Shown: positions 1 through 10,605 of the stretch, piece by piece
Position numbering within the stretch: the first letter of the stretch is position 1
How the letters are laid out: the number at the start of each line of letters is the position of its first letter
Assembly: GCA_013398955.1 (NCBI GenBank)
Contig: VWPU01004175.1
Coordinates: forward strand, 1-64,000
Direction: 5' to 3'
DNA length: 64,000 nucleotides
Source: Callaeas wilsoni
Lineage: Eukaryota; Chordata; Aves; Passeriformes; Callaeidae
The notes under the pieces: generated by a model
Database searches by the model: none
Told to the model about the DNA's origin: nothing
What the model saw: only the letters and a program-made list of their open reading frames with translations
Translations under genes and position numbers: made by a program

Positions 1-3000
1 AGCCAGGGTCAACTCACTACACTGTGCAAAGCACTTTCCAGACAAAAGAAGAAAAATTATGTAAAATGCAGGCATTATCAATTTCACATATTTTGCAGTT
101 TTTTAGCATACCTCATCTCCCTTACCTTTAGCCACATGATGGTCATAGGTTTAGAAAACTTTTCAAGAAGCAGCTCTGTAGTTAGAATTGTACTTTGCTT
201 ATTAACGTGCATGCCTCTGCCAAACTTCTCTCATTTGCATTATATAAACTGTTTCTCACAGCTTATTTCCCCTTATTCAAACAAACAATGACCTTTGTAA
301 CAATGAAATATATTAGCAGGAGAAAAGTTATTTTATGACAGAAAGGACCAATTTTTTAACAAGTGTGTGACCAATGTTTTTTCTCCCCTAATTCCTCATG
401 CATAGGTTATGCTGTTTTTGTTCTCAGTAATATTTTTCTGCTCTTTCAAAAGATGACAAAATTAGGTGTTTGTCCATGTATTTCAGACTTTTCAAGATGC
501 ATAGTAACATATGAAACACTGGATTTTATGTAGATGGACTTCGCAACATTTCCATACTGATTTAAATTTCGAGAAAGAAGTGCATTTGTTTATGTCTGTC
601 TCAAACCATTTGTATTGGGAATAACAGTTCATGATTAATTTCCAGGAGAAGCATTGCTCCTTTGGTAGCCAGATAAACAAGTGCAAAGTGAGTGTTAAAA
701 AAAATCCTTTCTTGTTTGCTTTCTTAAACACGGTAAAGAATCAGAAATTCAGGTTGAAGCCTATTCAAAATATTTTTCTTGATTTTTTCAATTTTACCTT
801 TATGTTTTTATAGTGGTGATATGATTTGATGTTTAACTGATGAAATTGATGGATATCCCTCAATTCCATTCCAGTAAAAAGCTTTGCCAATTTCTTGCCA
901 AATTTTTGCCAATAGAAATGAACTTAAGTTCTATATTAGAAGAAATAAACATTTTCCCAGTAAAGAAGTAGCTGAGCACACATCTCTTCATAAAATAACT
1001 TATTATTGGTATTTTATGTAAATATAGCTTCTGTTTTTTAAATTCGTTCCCAAGGAGAAATCCTGTGCCTGGAAAAAACAATCCCAAACTAACTGAATTC
1101 AAGTAAGGCATTTTACTGTGAGGAGCTGAAGAGCTTACAGCTGTCCGGGAATTTCAAAGCTAAATTATCTCTTCTTAGGTAAATATATTTTTTATAAACT
1201 GCATTTAAATAAAAATATTAATTTGATTATATGACTGGTTTTTTGGACTATGAGAGTGTGTGACTGGCATTATTTGTTGATGTTTGTCATAATGCAGTTG
1301 TGCATCGTGTAGATCCACAGTCACAAATCACCTGTCATTGATGACCTGATTTTTTTTCTAAAGGATGTTGTGAATAAGTTGAAAACTATTTGTCATAAGC
1401 TGAGAATTTTGATCTAGTTAAGCTTTCCTGAGACTAAGTGCAGAAGTGAGTTATTTGGAATATTCTCATGGATAATTTGTTAGGCAGCAATTTTAATGCA
1501 TTAGTAGCTTTAATATAAATTTAAAATGAATTTTGGTAAACATATTGAGGTTACGTGAAAATTAATGCATTTTTAGCAGATAATTCTGCTTTCCTGAATA
1601 GATCATCATTTGTTGGGAAGTAAAGAAGAAATTGATATTGCACTTTTCTCCTTGCTTTTCTCAAGTACCATATATTCTAGGAAATTATGACAATGTAGCA
1701 TGAAAGCACATGGTGGGATGTTGTGACTAGACCAGATACTTCCTCACTCATATGGAGGAAAACATAAAAGAAAGCTGGAGAAAATACTTCCAAGCATTTC
1801 ACTAATTCTTCTTTTGAAATTTTCTTATTGGCAAATTTATAATTTTCCCAAAGTAAGTGTCAGTGAAAATCAGCGTAAATGCCTGCTCATTAAATGGTCA
1901 AATAAAGTTAGGCAGCTCTACATTATTGAGTAGTGCAATAATGTATTACCATCCAAATCTAAATGTCTTTTAATTGGAGATTGACCCTGTTTTGAGATGG
2001 GATTTGGACAATCTGACTACCAGAGTCCCCTTCTAACTTGAATCAATCTATTGAAAATAAAAAAAGACCTAAAATATAGCACCTTGAAAAGATTTTTTTT
2101 TTGTTTGTTTGTTTTTTTAAATCTGCAACTAACTAATAGTTTTTTTAGCTATGGAACCTAAATGAGGCTTGACAAGTAGTAAGACAATTGTTCCTTTAAC
2201 AGAAGCAACAGGCACAATACATTCTTCAATTCTACATCCATTTAAGAAAATAGGTCTACTTTAATCTGAGTTCTGTTTTCACTAGTGACAGGTGTGTTTT
2301 TAGCATGAGTAGCTGCCACTACTGCTCTGCATGTGTGAAATCCTGTAAGAAATAAAACCGAATGTATTTTCCAAGTTGGATATAATAGCTGTTCTAGCTT
2401 TTCCTCAATATCTATGAATATGACTGAGACAAGTCATATGTGTTCCAGCCTGATATTTGCAGGCAGATCTCTTGCAAACCGTGGAAGATTAACATAATTT
2501 CTAATTGGAGTGAATTAGCTGATAGGGCTGACATAATAGTGCCCTAAAAGGGGTTACATCTATTTAGCTGAATCTGTTTCCAAACTACTTCAAGCTGTGG
2601 GATTTAACTGGCATGAATTTTTAAAATTAAACTGTGGTATCTTCCATTATAGACATTCTCAAAGACATTTTGTGAATATATTAAACTGATATGTAATCAT
2701 CTTAGGCTACACTGAAAAAAACCCTGATTTCAGTGAAAATTGTTTGCTTCCTGTAATTCATTAAATAAATAAATAATGAGGAAAGAGTGGGGAAATGTTG
2801 CTGTATGCTTCATGGATAATAAAAGACTAGAAGAGGAACTAAAAAATCCTGGCAATTACCTCTAATAGAGAAGATCTATGCAAAGCCTATGCTAAAATAT
2901 GATGTAAAAAAAAGGCAGCTATAATTTTTTCAGTGTTTGTAAACTATAATAGTAATACTAAATAGTGACTAGAAAAAAAATCCTAGGACCCCACAGTCAA

Positions 3001-3080
3001 ATGAGAACACTATGTGTTCACGGTCAGTGAACACTATACACATGTAGGCTTTTGTACTTAGCTTTAGAAATTAATTACTA
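1..3080. other. AT-rich unique DNA, no gene seen
   Basis: No open frame longer than about 83 codons and no recognisable protein or repeat. The stretch holds T-rich runs near 2090-2120 and a short TAAA-type run near 2763-2777. It has the composition of avian intergenic or intronic DNA. A conserved noncoding element could be hidden here, but one sequence alone cannot show it. Confidence 0.6.
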
Positions 3081-3085
3081 GATTC
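3081..3085. repeat. 5-bp target site duplication, left copy
   Basis: GATTC lies directly before the TGTGG start of the LTR and is repeated at 3848-3852 directly after its CA end. A 5-bp duplication is what many ERV integrases, ERVL-type among them, leave behind. Confidence 0.75.
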
Positions 3086-3269
3086 TGTGGTGGTTTGATC
3101 CTGGCAGGATGCCAGGTGCCCACTAAAGCTGCTTTATCACCCCTCTTCACAACTGGACAGGGGAGGGAAAATATTGCAAAAGCCTTATGAGTTGAATTAA
3201 GGGTGGGGAGAGATCACTCAGCAATTGCCATCATGGGCAAACTGGACTTGACTTAGGGAAATTAATTGA

Positions 3270-3276
3270 ATTTATT
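3270..3276 (-). promoter_or_regulatory. LTR polyadenylation signal AATAAA
   Basis: The plus strand reads TTTATT at 3271-3276, so the minus strand reads AATAAA. It lies downstream of the TATA-like box in minus orientation, at the position expected for the R/U5 border of this LTR. Confidence 0.5.
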
Positions 3277-3659
3277 ACCAATCAAAATCGAGAGTAGGAT
3301 AATGAGAGGTAGAACAATCTTAAAAAACACTCTTTCTCCTACCGCTTCCTCCTTCCTGGGTTTAAATTTATTGTCAATTATCTACCTCCTCCTTCCCAGC
3401 TGCGCAGGGAGACAGGGAACAGAGGTTACAGTCTGTTCATCACGTGCTGTTTCTGCCATTGCTTCCTCCTCAGGGAGAAGTGTCCTTCCCCTGCTCCAGC
3501 ATGGGTTCCCTCCCAGGGGAGACCATCCTCCATGAACTTCTCCAACATGAGTCCTTCCCATGGGCTACAGCTCGTCACAACCTGCTCCAGCATGGCTCCT
3601 TTTCCATGGAGTGCAGTCCTTCAGGAACAGGCGGCTTCAACGTGGGCTCCTTTTACTTT

Positions 3660-3703
3660 CTTAAATATGTTATCTCAGAGGTATTACTACCATCACTGAT
3701 TGG
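3660..3703 (-). promoter_or_regulatory. LTR core promoter: CCAAT box plus TATA-like box
   Basis: Read on the minus strand, AGCCAATCAG (CCAAT at 3703-3699) precedes TATTTAAG (3667-3660) by about 30 bp. This is a normal U3 promoter layout and fixes the LTR orientation. Both boxes look intact, so the solo LTR could in principle still start transcription toward lower coordinates. Confidence 0.5.
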
Positions 3704-3847
3704 CTTGGCCTTGGCCAGTGGTGAGTCTGTCTTGGAGCCAGCTGCCATGGGCTCTGTTGGACATGGGGGAATCTTCTGGCAGCTTCTCAGAGAACCTACC
3801 TCTGTAGCGTCCTCACTACCAAAACCTGGCCACACAAACCCAATGCA

Positions 3848-3852
3848 GATTC
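3848..3852. repeat. 5-bp target site duplication, right copy
   Basis: GATTC directly after the CA end of the LTR, matching 3081-3085. Confidence 0.75.
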
Positions 3853-6800
3853 AGAGAACTCAGATTCAATGCACAGCTTCAAAAAGAAAAGTAATGACTA
3901 CAGATTTCTAAAAAAATGTGTTTCCATGCTTCTCCTCATTTGTTTGATAAATCTAATATGGTTCAGAAGAATGGGCAATGCTGTGACACTCTGTGGGATG
4001 AGGAACACAGACTCAATATCAAATGTCCGTCCTATGCAAGAGCTGAAAGCTAAATGCAGCTTGCAGGTGTAGCACAGACTCAAGTACAGGCTCTGTGGAT
4101 ATTTTAAACATGAGGAGTCTTATTTTAGTCCTGAATGAACTTAAGACAAACTTTCCAGCCAAGTGGCACTTTGGGACCAGCATAGTAGCAAGCTTTACTG
4201 GAAAGAAGTTTGTTTCAATAAAAATATTCAGCACCAAAGTCATCTAATAAGGTGACTACTTGAATAAAGAATAATCAGATGAAACACTAACATTCCAGAT
4301 ATACAACATTGTATAAATATAGTCTCAATTTTAGTTTCCTCAAAATATTACTCTCCCCCTTACTACTCGGCGTCTTTGACGAAGACAAAATTGTTTATCT
4401 GCTTTCTGACATGATCCACTGCTGAATCAAAGGCACGACTTGTAAATGAAAAGTTGTCGTCATCTATGCTAACTCCAGATTCACAGCAATGAGTTTTAAT
4501 TTATTTTTTTTTCTCATTACCAGTTTCCTCTTTATCCAGTAGTGATCAGTCTCCTCAGGACTATTTACAGGATTACCTTTGTAATTGTGATTGATTACCT
4601 AATCTCTGTGAATTTTCAAACACTTTAAAAGTACATGTGATTTTTAAATCATGACGAGGAGATAGAGGGTTTTAGGTTTTTTTGACAAAGTCGATAAAAG
4701 TAGTGAAATGTTCCAGTGATTTCTCTTGATTTTCACTAATATTTCTGCTGCATTTTAGTATAAAGCAATCGTCCCATTTCACATGGCCAATCCTCATTTT
4801 GAATGAGCCTAAAGATTTGATACTTTTGATCAGACTTTTAACACATATCCTTCTTATCTGAAAATACTGTTAAAAACATTATTTGGATTATAAGCAAAGC
4901 TTTAATTTGTACAGCCCATGGCTGTCTGTGCCATAAATATACACGTCTCTTCCTCAGCAAGACTTTTCTAAGCACATTTCATGGCACTTTTCATATGCAT
5001 TGGATTTGATTTGTTTTAGGGCATAATATAAATTCTTGCTGTGATACAGGATAAAAAAAGAAATCCTTAAAAAAATGGCTCAGTTACAAGGCTGCACTCA
5101 TCCTACAGAACCCTAAGTTTTACTAACAGTCCAAATAACTTGTTATCATTGTTTTTGCACAGAGCTCTCATTTGGTTCTGAGTACTGTATCTACCTTTCT
5201 TGAAATATCTTTGAGTCTATGCATTTGCCCTCAGTTACTGGTGTGAATTCCTGCAGTACATAATGATAGTGTTTCACATTCCCAGCCACGAGCCCGTGCT
5301 ACCTGCCACAGAATACAAATGTGCGCAAGGTGGTAGTTTCATTATCTTAGGGTCAGTAGAATTTCAAGAGCTCCGAAATTACCTCTATCAGTGATGCAAG
5401 TGTCAACTTAGTTTTAATAAATCTTTGGAAACAGCCATGAGTTAGTTCTAGGACATCTTCCCTTTTCCGGAAATACATCATTCAGCTGCCAAACCCGCTA
5501 TCAGTTTATAGAAATAGAATTTCATCCATTATATGCAAAGTCTCACTTCAGCTTCTGCACGCCATCACTCTCTGATAGCTAAAAGTATGATTAACCTGAA
5601 GTTTAGCTGATATCAAGCCAAAAGTACGCTATTCCACTTTACCTGGAACAAGGTCTTGAAAAATGCTATTTTCTGCAGCATATGCATAAGGAATATCATA
5701 TTTACCACACTTCCGATTATTCCACAGTACGAGCTCTAAATGCCATCACATTGTGTAAGGACAAGTTGACAGTTTCTTAGTTTCCATTTATTCATCCTTT
5801 CAGCTTTTAAAAGTCGAACAAAAGCATCAAATCAAATAATAAAAAAAGAAAATCCAGACTCCCATTAAGAGGAGAATCAAAATATAGCAGAACATCTTGT
5901 TTGCTGATAATAAACTAATATTGTATTATGTATTCAGGCAAAAACCCAACTGAAGTTAATGGGACAGCTGTAGTATTTTACTCAAAGCTGTCTTAAAATA
6001 ACAAATTCTTTTTAGACCTGGTAGCTACACTAATTAATCCTGACAACAACTCAAGTGAAAAAATATATTAGTGTACTGCTTTTGAAAATGTGAAACTGGT
6101 ATGTGTGGATATAAGGTGGTTTTCCTAAACTGGTAGAGACAACAAAAATAAAAAAATAAAAATTAATAAAAAAAAATTCAGGATGTAGAATAAAAAAAAT
6201 TAAAAACCAAAACCTAACCTTGATTGTTACATGGAAATCACCAGAGTATTTTACAATCCTGATATGTCAATTTGATGGAAATCTGAAGGTATTTCTATTA
6301 ACTTTATAGCATCTTTTAAACATGAAGTTTCTTTTTCTTTTTTTGTCAAAAGACAGTTTTTCAGCCTGTTTATAAGTTCCTAAAAAGTGAGGGTAAGCCT
6401 TAAGTAGTACAATTGTTTAAAAATATCAGGTCTAGATATAAACAAAATGAGTTTCTAACGTTCCTTATAGTAAATTAAGTACTGTTCATGTTCACTTTTC
6501 TGTTTTGCAAAGATTTCAGTGGCTATTATCTTATTATGTGTTTCACATATTTCCCAAACATTTTTCTTACCTCTGTTGAATAACAAATGACCAAGAATAT
6601 GAGGATCTCTGGAAGTCATGCAGTCCCTTTTCCCTTTAAGTGGGAATATTACTAGCAATAGAATAGATCAGCTGTGGTTTTGTTCAACCAAATCTCAAAA
6701 AGCTTTCAGGATGGATATTTCATAGTCTCCTCATATATTATCTCATAAGAAGTTGTGTTAAACTGAGACAATAAATTTCTTTATTGAAAAACAAAAATTT

Positions 6801-9082
6801 TCAAAACATACAATATTTTCAATTATTTGATGCAAAGTATTTTGCAACTAGAGAGACAGGAAAAATCAAAATTTGTGAACTTTGTTAATTTTTTCAGTGG
6901 AACATTGTTTAAAATTCGTGAACATGCTTTAACCTTGATTCTTGACATTAAATACTATTAATAACTATCAGAGATATACATAATCATTAATGTTAAATTT
7001 AATATTGTTTCTCATTTTACTTACCATGTACTTGCTAATTACTATTTTTAAGGTTTTTTTATAATTTCCATATATATATCATATGTAAGAATTGTTTATT
7101 TCAGGGAAAAATCTCAGTTTGGAATGAACAGAAGGGTAGTTAAATTATCAGACAGATATTCCATATTACCTTGTAAAGCTCTGCATATCTTTGTTTTACC
7201 TTCTTCATCCTTATCCTGCCATCCTTACAGATTGTGCAGTGATGTGTGTCAGGTTTATTTTCCTTCCCTTTTTCTTTCAGAAGACTGCAAAGTGTTAAAC
7301 ACCTCTAAACAATGATTACTGTTCTTTTAAAAATAGCCAGCATCCACTTTCCTGAATTAGGTTAAACTGTCTACAGTATTTCAGTGTCTTCTTGTATAAA
7401 AGTGCCCTTTTCTTCACAATGAAAAGCATTAATAAACTTTTTACTGTATTTCTCTAGCATAATTTAATTACTTAGCCACAATACCACTATTTTTATTGCT
7501 ACTAGACAGTCTAATGCCACAAAGGGCAGACTGCAGTCTGCATGTGGTCTATGAAAAATTTTAAGTAGCTTGCAAAACGAATTCTCAGTTGTGGTCCCTT
7601 TTGGCCAGAACCAGTTGATTGTTAATGTTGTGATAATTAGAGGACCCTTTTAAGCTCAGCTGCAATGCGCAGCTGTTCAGGTACAAAAGCTGCAGGAGCT
7701 GCCAATCACTCTGAGCCTGAGACTGTCCCTTGTCAGGGGATTTGTCAGATGGTGAAAGACCCCACTTTACACACCACAACATAACCTTCCACCCTTCCAG
7801 TTCAACTTACAAAGTGGCCAAAGGCTCTTGAAATTACTATTTCAGCAAAGCAGAGCTTCTGGAGTCATAGCTGAATAAAATTTAAACTTTAGGGACACTA
7901 AAGAAAATGTACTCACAGTATTAAGGATACAGAGAATTGCAGTTATGAGGAATTCAAAATCTAAAGAGCTATGCTGTGGAAAATAAAAAAACCCAAAAAA
8001 CCAAACAAACAAAAAGAAAAAAAAAAAGGAAAAAAAAGAAATTACTGAAGCTGAAGTACAAGTTAGTTGTGTATGTATATAGTTTGTTATATTTGATATT
8101 AGTTTTCGGTAGCACATTGCAAAACGAAAAAATTCTGTATGTTTGAAGTTAATGGTTTGGAGTTCTAATATTTTAAAATTTTTTTCTAAGTTTTTTTAAT
8201 TACTTTTTAAGAAAACTTACTTGTTATCTGAAGACATTGTAAGGTAATTATAAATATCACCTAGTGAAATGTAAAGATACTGTGAAATTTTGTTGAAATC
8301 TTCTTCCCTATTTGTTTTAGCTGGGAGAAGAGTTATACACAGTGTAATAAATTAGCTGTGCTTTTAATTAGAGCTTGAATGTGTGTGAATCCCTGACATG
8401 AACTGCTATAACATATACAGATTTATATTTTTGACCTTTACTTTAAATTACTGACTATGAAGAACAGCAATAGTGAAATATTAGTTATCTTTCTGTTTCA
8501 TTAACTGCAAAATATAGGAAACCTATGCTGAGAGTAAAATAATATATCTATATATTCTCAAAAATGGCAAAAAAAAAAGGACTAGAAAGCCTTATATGTG
8601 AATGTCAATATCATAGCTGAAAGACTGGCGTGTTCAAATCCTGCTAAGGTTATGTTTATTAAAATTTGGGTGTGTCCATCAAAGCAATTACAAATTAATC
8701 CTTTCTACTTCTGTAGGGAAAAGAAATATCAGATTAGAACATTTTATATGGAAAGAAGCCAAGCAAGAATATAATCTCTGAGACCATTTAAAAAGATAAT
8801 ATATGTACAATGTTCAAAAGAATGGACTGCTGGTTTAACCCATATAGCCTGCTCCAAATTTCGGTCCAACTTCCTTCATGAACTCCTCAAGATGTGGAAG
8901 AAACTGATTGCTCTGGACTCCATATGGAACTGAAGGCAGCATTACCCCTGCTACAGGACCTAGACTGATCATATATAACCTGCCACATGGCAGATTATGC
9001 GTCACGATATCTGGAACTTGTATAACAATTATACAGTATGAGATAGATTTAGTAGACTGCAATGCATCTATATCTTTACCTT
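3853..9082. other. AT-rich unique DNA with A-rich patches, no gene seen
   Basis: No supportable gene. The stretch includes A-rich low-complexity patches at about 6145-6215 and 7981-8042. Open frames here are at most 91 codons; the one at 7842-8117 on the minus strand is only the poly-F reading of the A-rich patch. A B-box-like GTTCAAATC near 8631 has no A box or cloverleaf around it. Confidence 0.55.
7981..8042. repeat. A-rich low-complexity tract
   Basis: About 60 bases made almost only of A with scattered C and G (AAAACCC, CAAACAAACAAAAAG and the like). No retroposed gene lies upstream of it, so it is not clearly the tail of a processed pseudogene. Confidence 0.7.
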
Positions 9083-10022
9083 TGTGGCGGGATGGCCTTG
9101 GCTAGCTACCAGGTGCCTATGCTCTCTATCACTCCCCTCCAAAGCAGGATAGGGCAAAAAGATAAAGGCAGGGAGAGATTACTCACCAGTTACTGTCACA
9201 GGTAAAACAGATTCCACTTGGGGAAATTATTTTAATTTCTTGAAAATTTAAGTTAGATTAGTGCAATGAGAAATAAAACTAGATCGTACAACACCTTCTC
9301 TCACCCCTCACCTCTCTATCCAACATCAACTTTACTCCCAATTTCTCCCTCTCTTCTTCACCAGCAGGGTCAGGGGACAGGGCATAGGAGTTATTCACAC
9401 ATCTCTACCTCTTTCCTCCTCACACTCTTCCCCTGCTCCAGTGTGGGGTCCCTCCAACAGAACACAATCCTCCCTGAACTTCTCCAATCTGAGTCCTTCC
9501 CACTGACTTCAGTTCTTCATGAACTGCTCCAGCCTAGGTCCCTTCCATGGGATACAGTCTTTCAGGAACTCCAGCATGGGTCTCCCCTGGGGTTACAAGT
9601 CCTGCTGGAAAACCAGCTCCAGCGTGGGCTTCTCTCTCCATGTGCCTGCAGGTCCTGCCAAGAGCCGGCACCAGTGCAGCCTTCCCACATGGTCACATTT
9701 TCCTTCAGGGCCCATCCACCTGCTCCTGTGTGGTGTATTTCATGGACTGTGAAATGGATATCTGTTCTACTGTGGACTTCCACTGGCTACAGGGGACAGC
9801 CTACCTCACCATGATCTTCACCGTCGACTGCAGGGGAATCTGCTCCAGTGCCTGGAGCATCTCCTCCCTCTCTTTCTGCATGGACCTGGGCATCTGCAGA
9901 ATTGTTACACATATTTTAAATTCTCTCTCCTGCTGCTGCTGCACAGCAGTTTTGTCCCCTTAAATTTGTTATCCTAGAGGTGCTACAACCTTCACTGATG
10001 GACTCAGCTTTCATAGCTGGGG
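9083..10022 (-). mobile_element. ERV LTR, same family as 3086-3847, U3 end broken
   Basis: The start TGTGGCGGGATGG and the following 200 bases align by eye with the start of the LTR at 3086 (shared words such as GGGAGAGAT-ACTCA, ACTTGGGGAAATTA and CAATGAGAAATAAAAC). The middle holds a longer array of degenerate units, about 9430-9870, than the first copy. Near 9957-9975 the sequence CCTTAAATTTGTTATC matches the TATA-like region, here mutated, and the expected CCAAT area reads CTGATGGACTC, also damaged. The final 80-100 bp of U3 present in the first LTR are missing and the element runs straight into a CR1. No target duplication can be seen because one end is lost. Open frames of up to 182 codons inside it are products of the repeat array, not genes. 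Confidence 0.8.
9430..9870. repeat. Degenerate minisatellite inside the LTR
   Basis: Units of roughly 35-45 bp recur with the core CTCCAGC/T-TGGGTC-CC followed by a GTCCT(T/G)C element; successive cores begin near 9435, 9483, 9527, 9570, 9606 and 9670. The same array in the LTR at 3086 has fewer units. Confidence 0.65.
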
Positions 10023-10023
10023 G

Positions 10024-10605
10024 AGAAAAATCACAATGAATGAATATATCCTGGGAGATGCCTGGTTGGAAAATAGCTCTGCAAGAAAAGTCCTGTCAGT
10101 GCTGGTGAACATGAATCAGAAAACAACATGAACCAGCAGTGTGCCTGTGATACAAAGAAGACAAATGATAACCTATGCTGCATTAGGGGCGTAGCCAGCA
10201 GGTGGAGGGAAATGATCCTTCACCTTTACTCAGCTCTAGTGAGACCACACCGGGAGTGGTGTGTCCAGTTCTGGGCTCTCCAGTACAAGATAGACATGAG
10301 CATATTGAACACAGTCCAACAAAGGGCCATGAAAAAGATGGAGAGGCTGGAGTATCTCTTGTATGTCAAAAGATTGAGACACTGTCCAGCCTAGAGCAAA
10401 GAAGGCTTAGAGGAGATTATCAGTGTATATAAATGCCTGAAGAAAGGGGCTAAAGAAGATGGAACTCAGGTCTTTTCAAATGTACTCAGGGACAGGACTA
10501 GAGTCAATGGACACAAACTGCAACACAGGACATTCCCCCGGAACATCAGAAAACTTTTCTACAGAGACCCCTTCCAATCTCAAACATTGTTTTATTCTGT
10601 GATTC
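10024..10605 (+). mobile_element. CR1 LINE, 3' part with internal deletion
   Basis: From about 10050 the sequence matches the remembered CR1 ORF2 end and 3' UTR (CTGGTTGGAAAATAGCTCTG, then TCTAGTGAGACCACACCG, then CCAGTTCTGGGCTCTCCAG). Translated in the local frame, 10202-10394 gives the CR1 C-terminal pattern L-Y-S-A-L-V-R-P-H and V-Q-F-W-A-L-Q-Y. The element ends in the CR1 tail ATTCTGTGATTC at 10594-10605. About 200 bp of 3' UTR are missing after AAACTTTTCTACA (near 10562), where the text jumps to the last 45 bp. It is 5'-truncated and broken by stops, so it is a dead copy. Confidence 0.85.

Larger units (their letters stand above)
3086..3847 (-). mobile_element. Solo LTR of an endogenous retrovirus, complete, 762 bp
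   Basis: The element runs from TGTGGTGGTTTG to CCCAATGCA, so it has the TG...CA ends of an LTR, and is flanked by GATTC on both sides. Its true orientation appears to be minus. On that strand a CCAAT box (3699-3703) is followed about 35 bp on by a TATTTAAG TATA-like box (3660-3667) and then, about 385 bp further, by AATAAA (3271-3276), which is U3 then R then U5. The middle part, about 3490-3650, holds degenerate 35-45 bp units built on a CTGCTCCAGC/TGGG(T/C)TCC theme. No gag, pol or env remnant adjoins, so it is a solo LTR left by recombination. The family resembles an avian LTR I know from memory; I do not assign a name. The short open frames inside it are not genes. Confidence 0.85.

Noticed and set aside
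3444..3911. 155-codon plus-strand frame
   Set aside because: It overlaps the solo LTR on its antisense strand and runs out through the target duplication, so it cannot be a conserved gene.
7981..8042. A-rich tract considered as the tail of a processed pseudogene
   Set aside because: No gene-like sequence upstream on either strand and no flanking duplication.
8626..8645. B-box-like GTTCAAATCC, considered as a tRNA gene or SINE head
   Set aside because: No A box at the right distance and no acceptor-stem pairing.
9266..9814. 182-codon open frame, plus strand, the longest in the window
   Set aside because: It lies wholly in the LTR and its minisatellite; the protein is the repeated reading of CTCCAGC-type units and resembles no viral or host protein.
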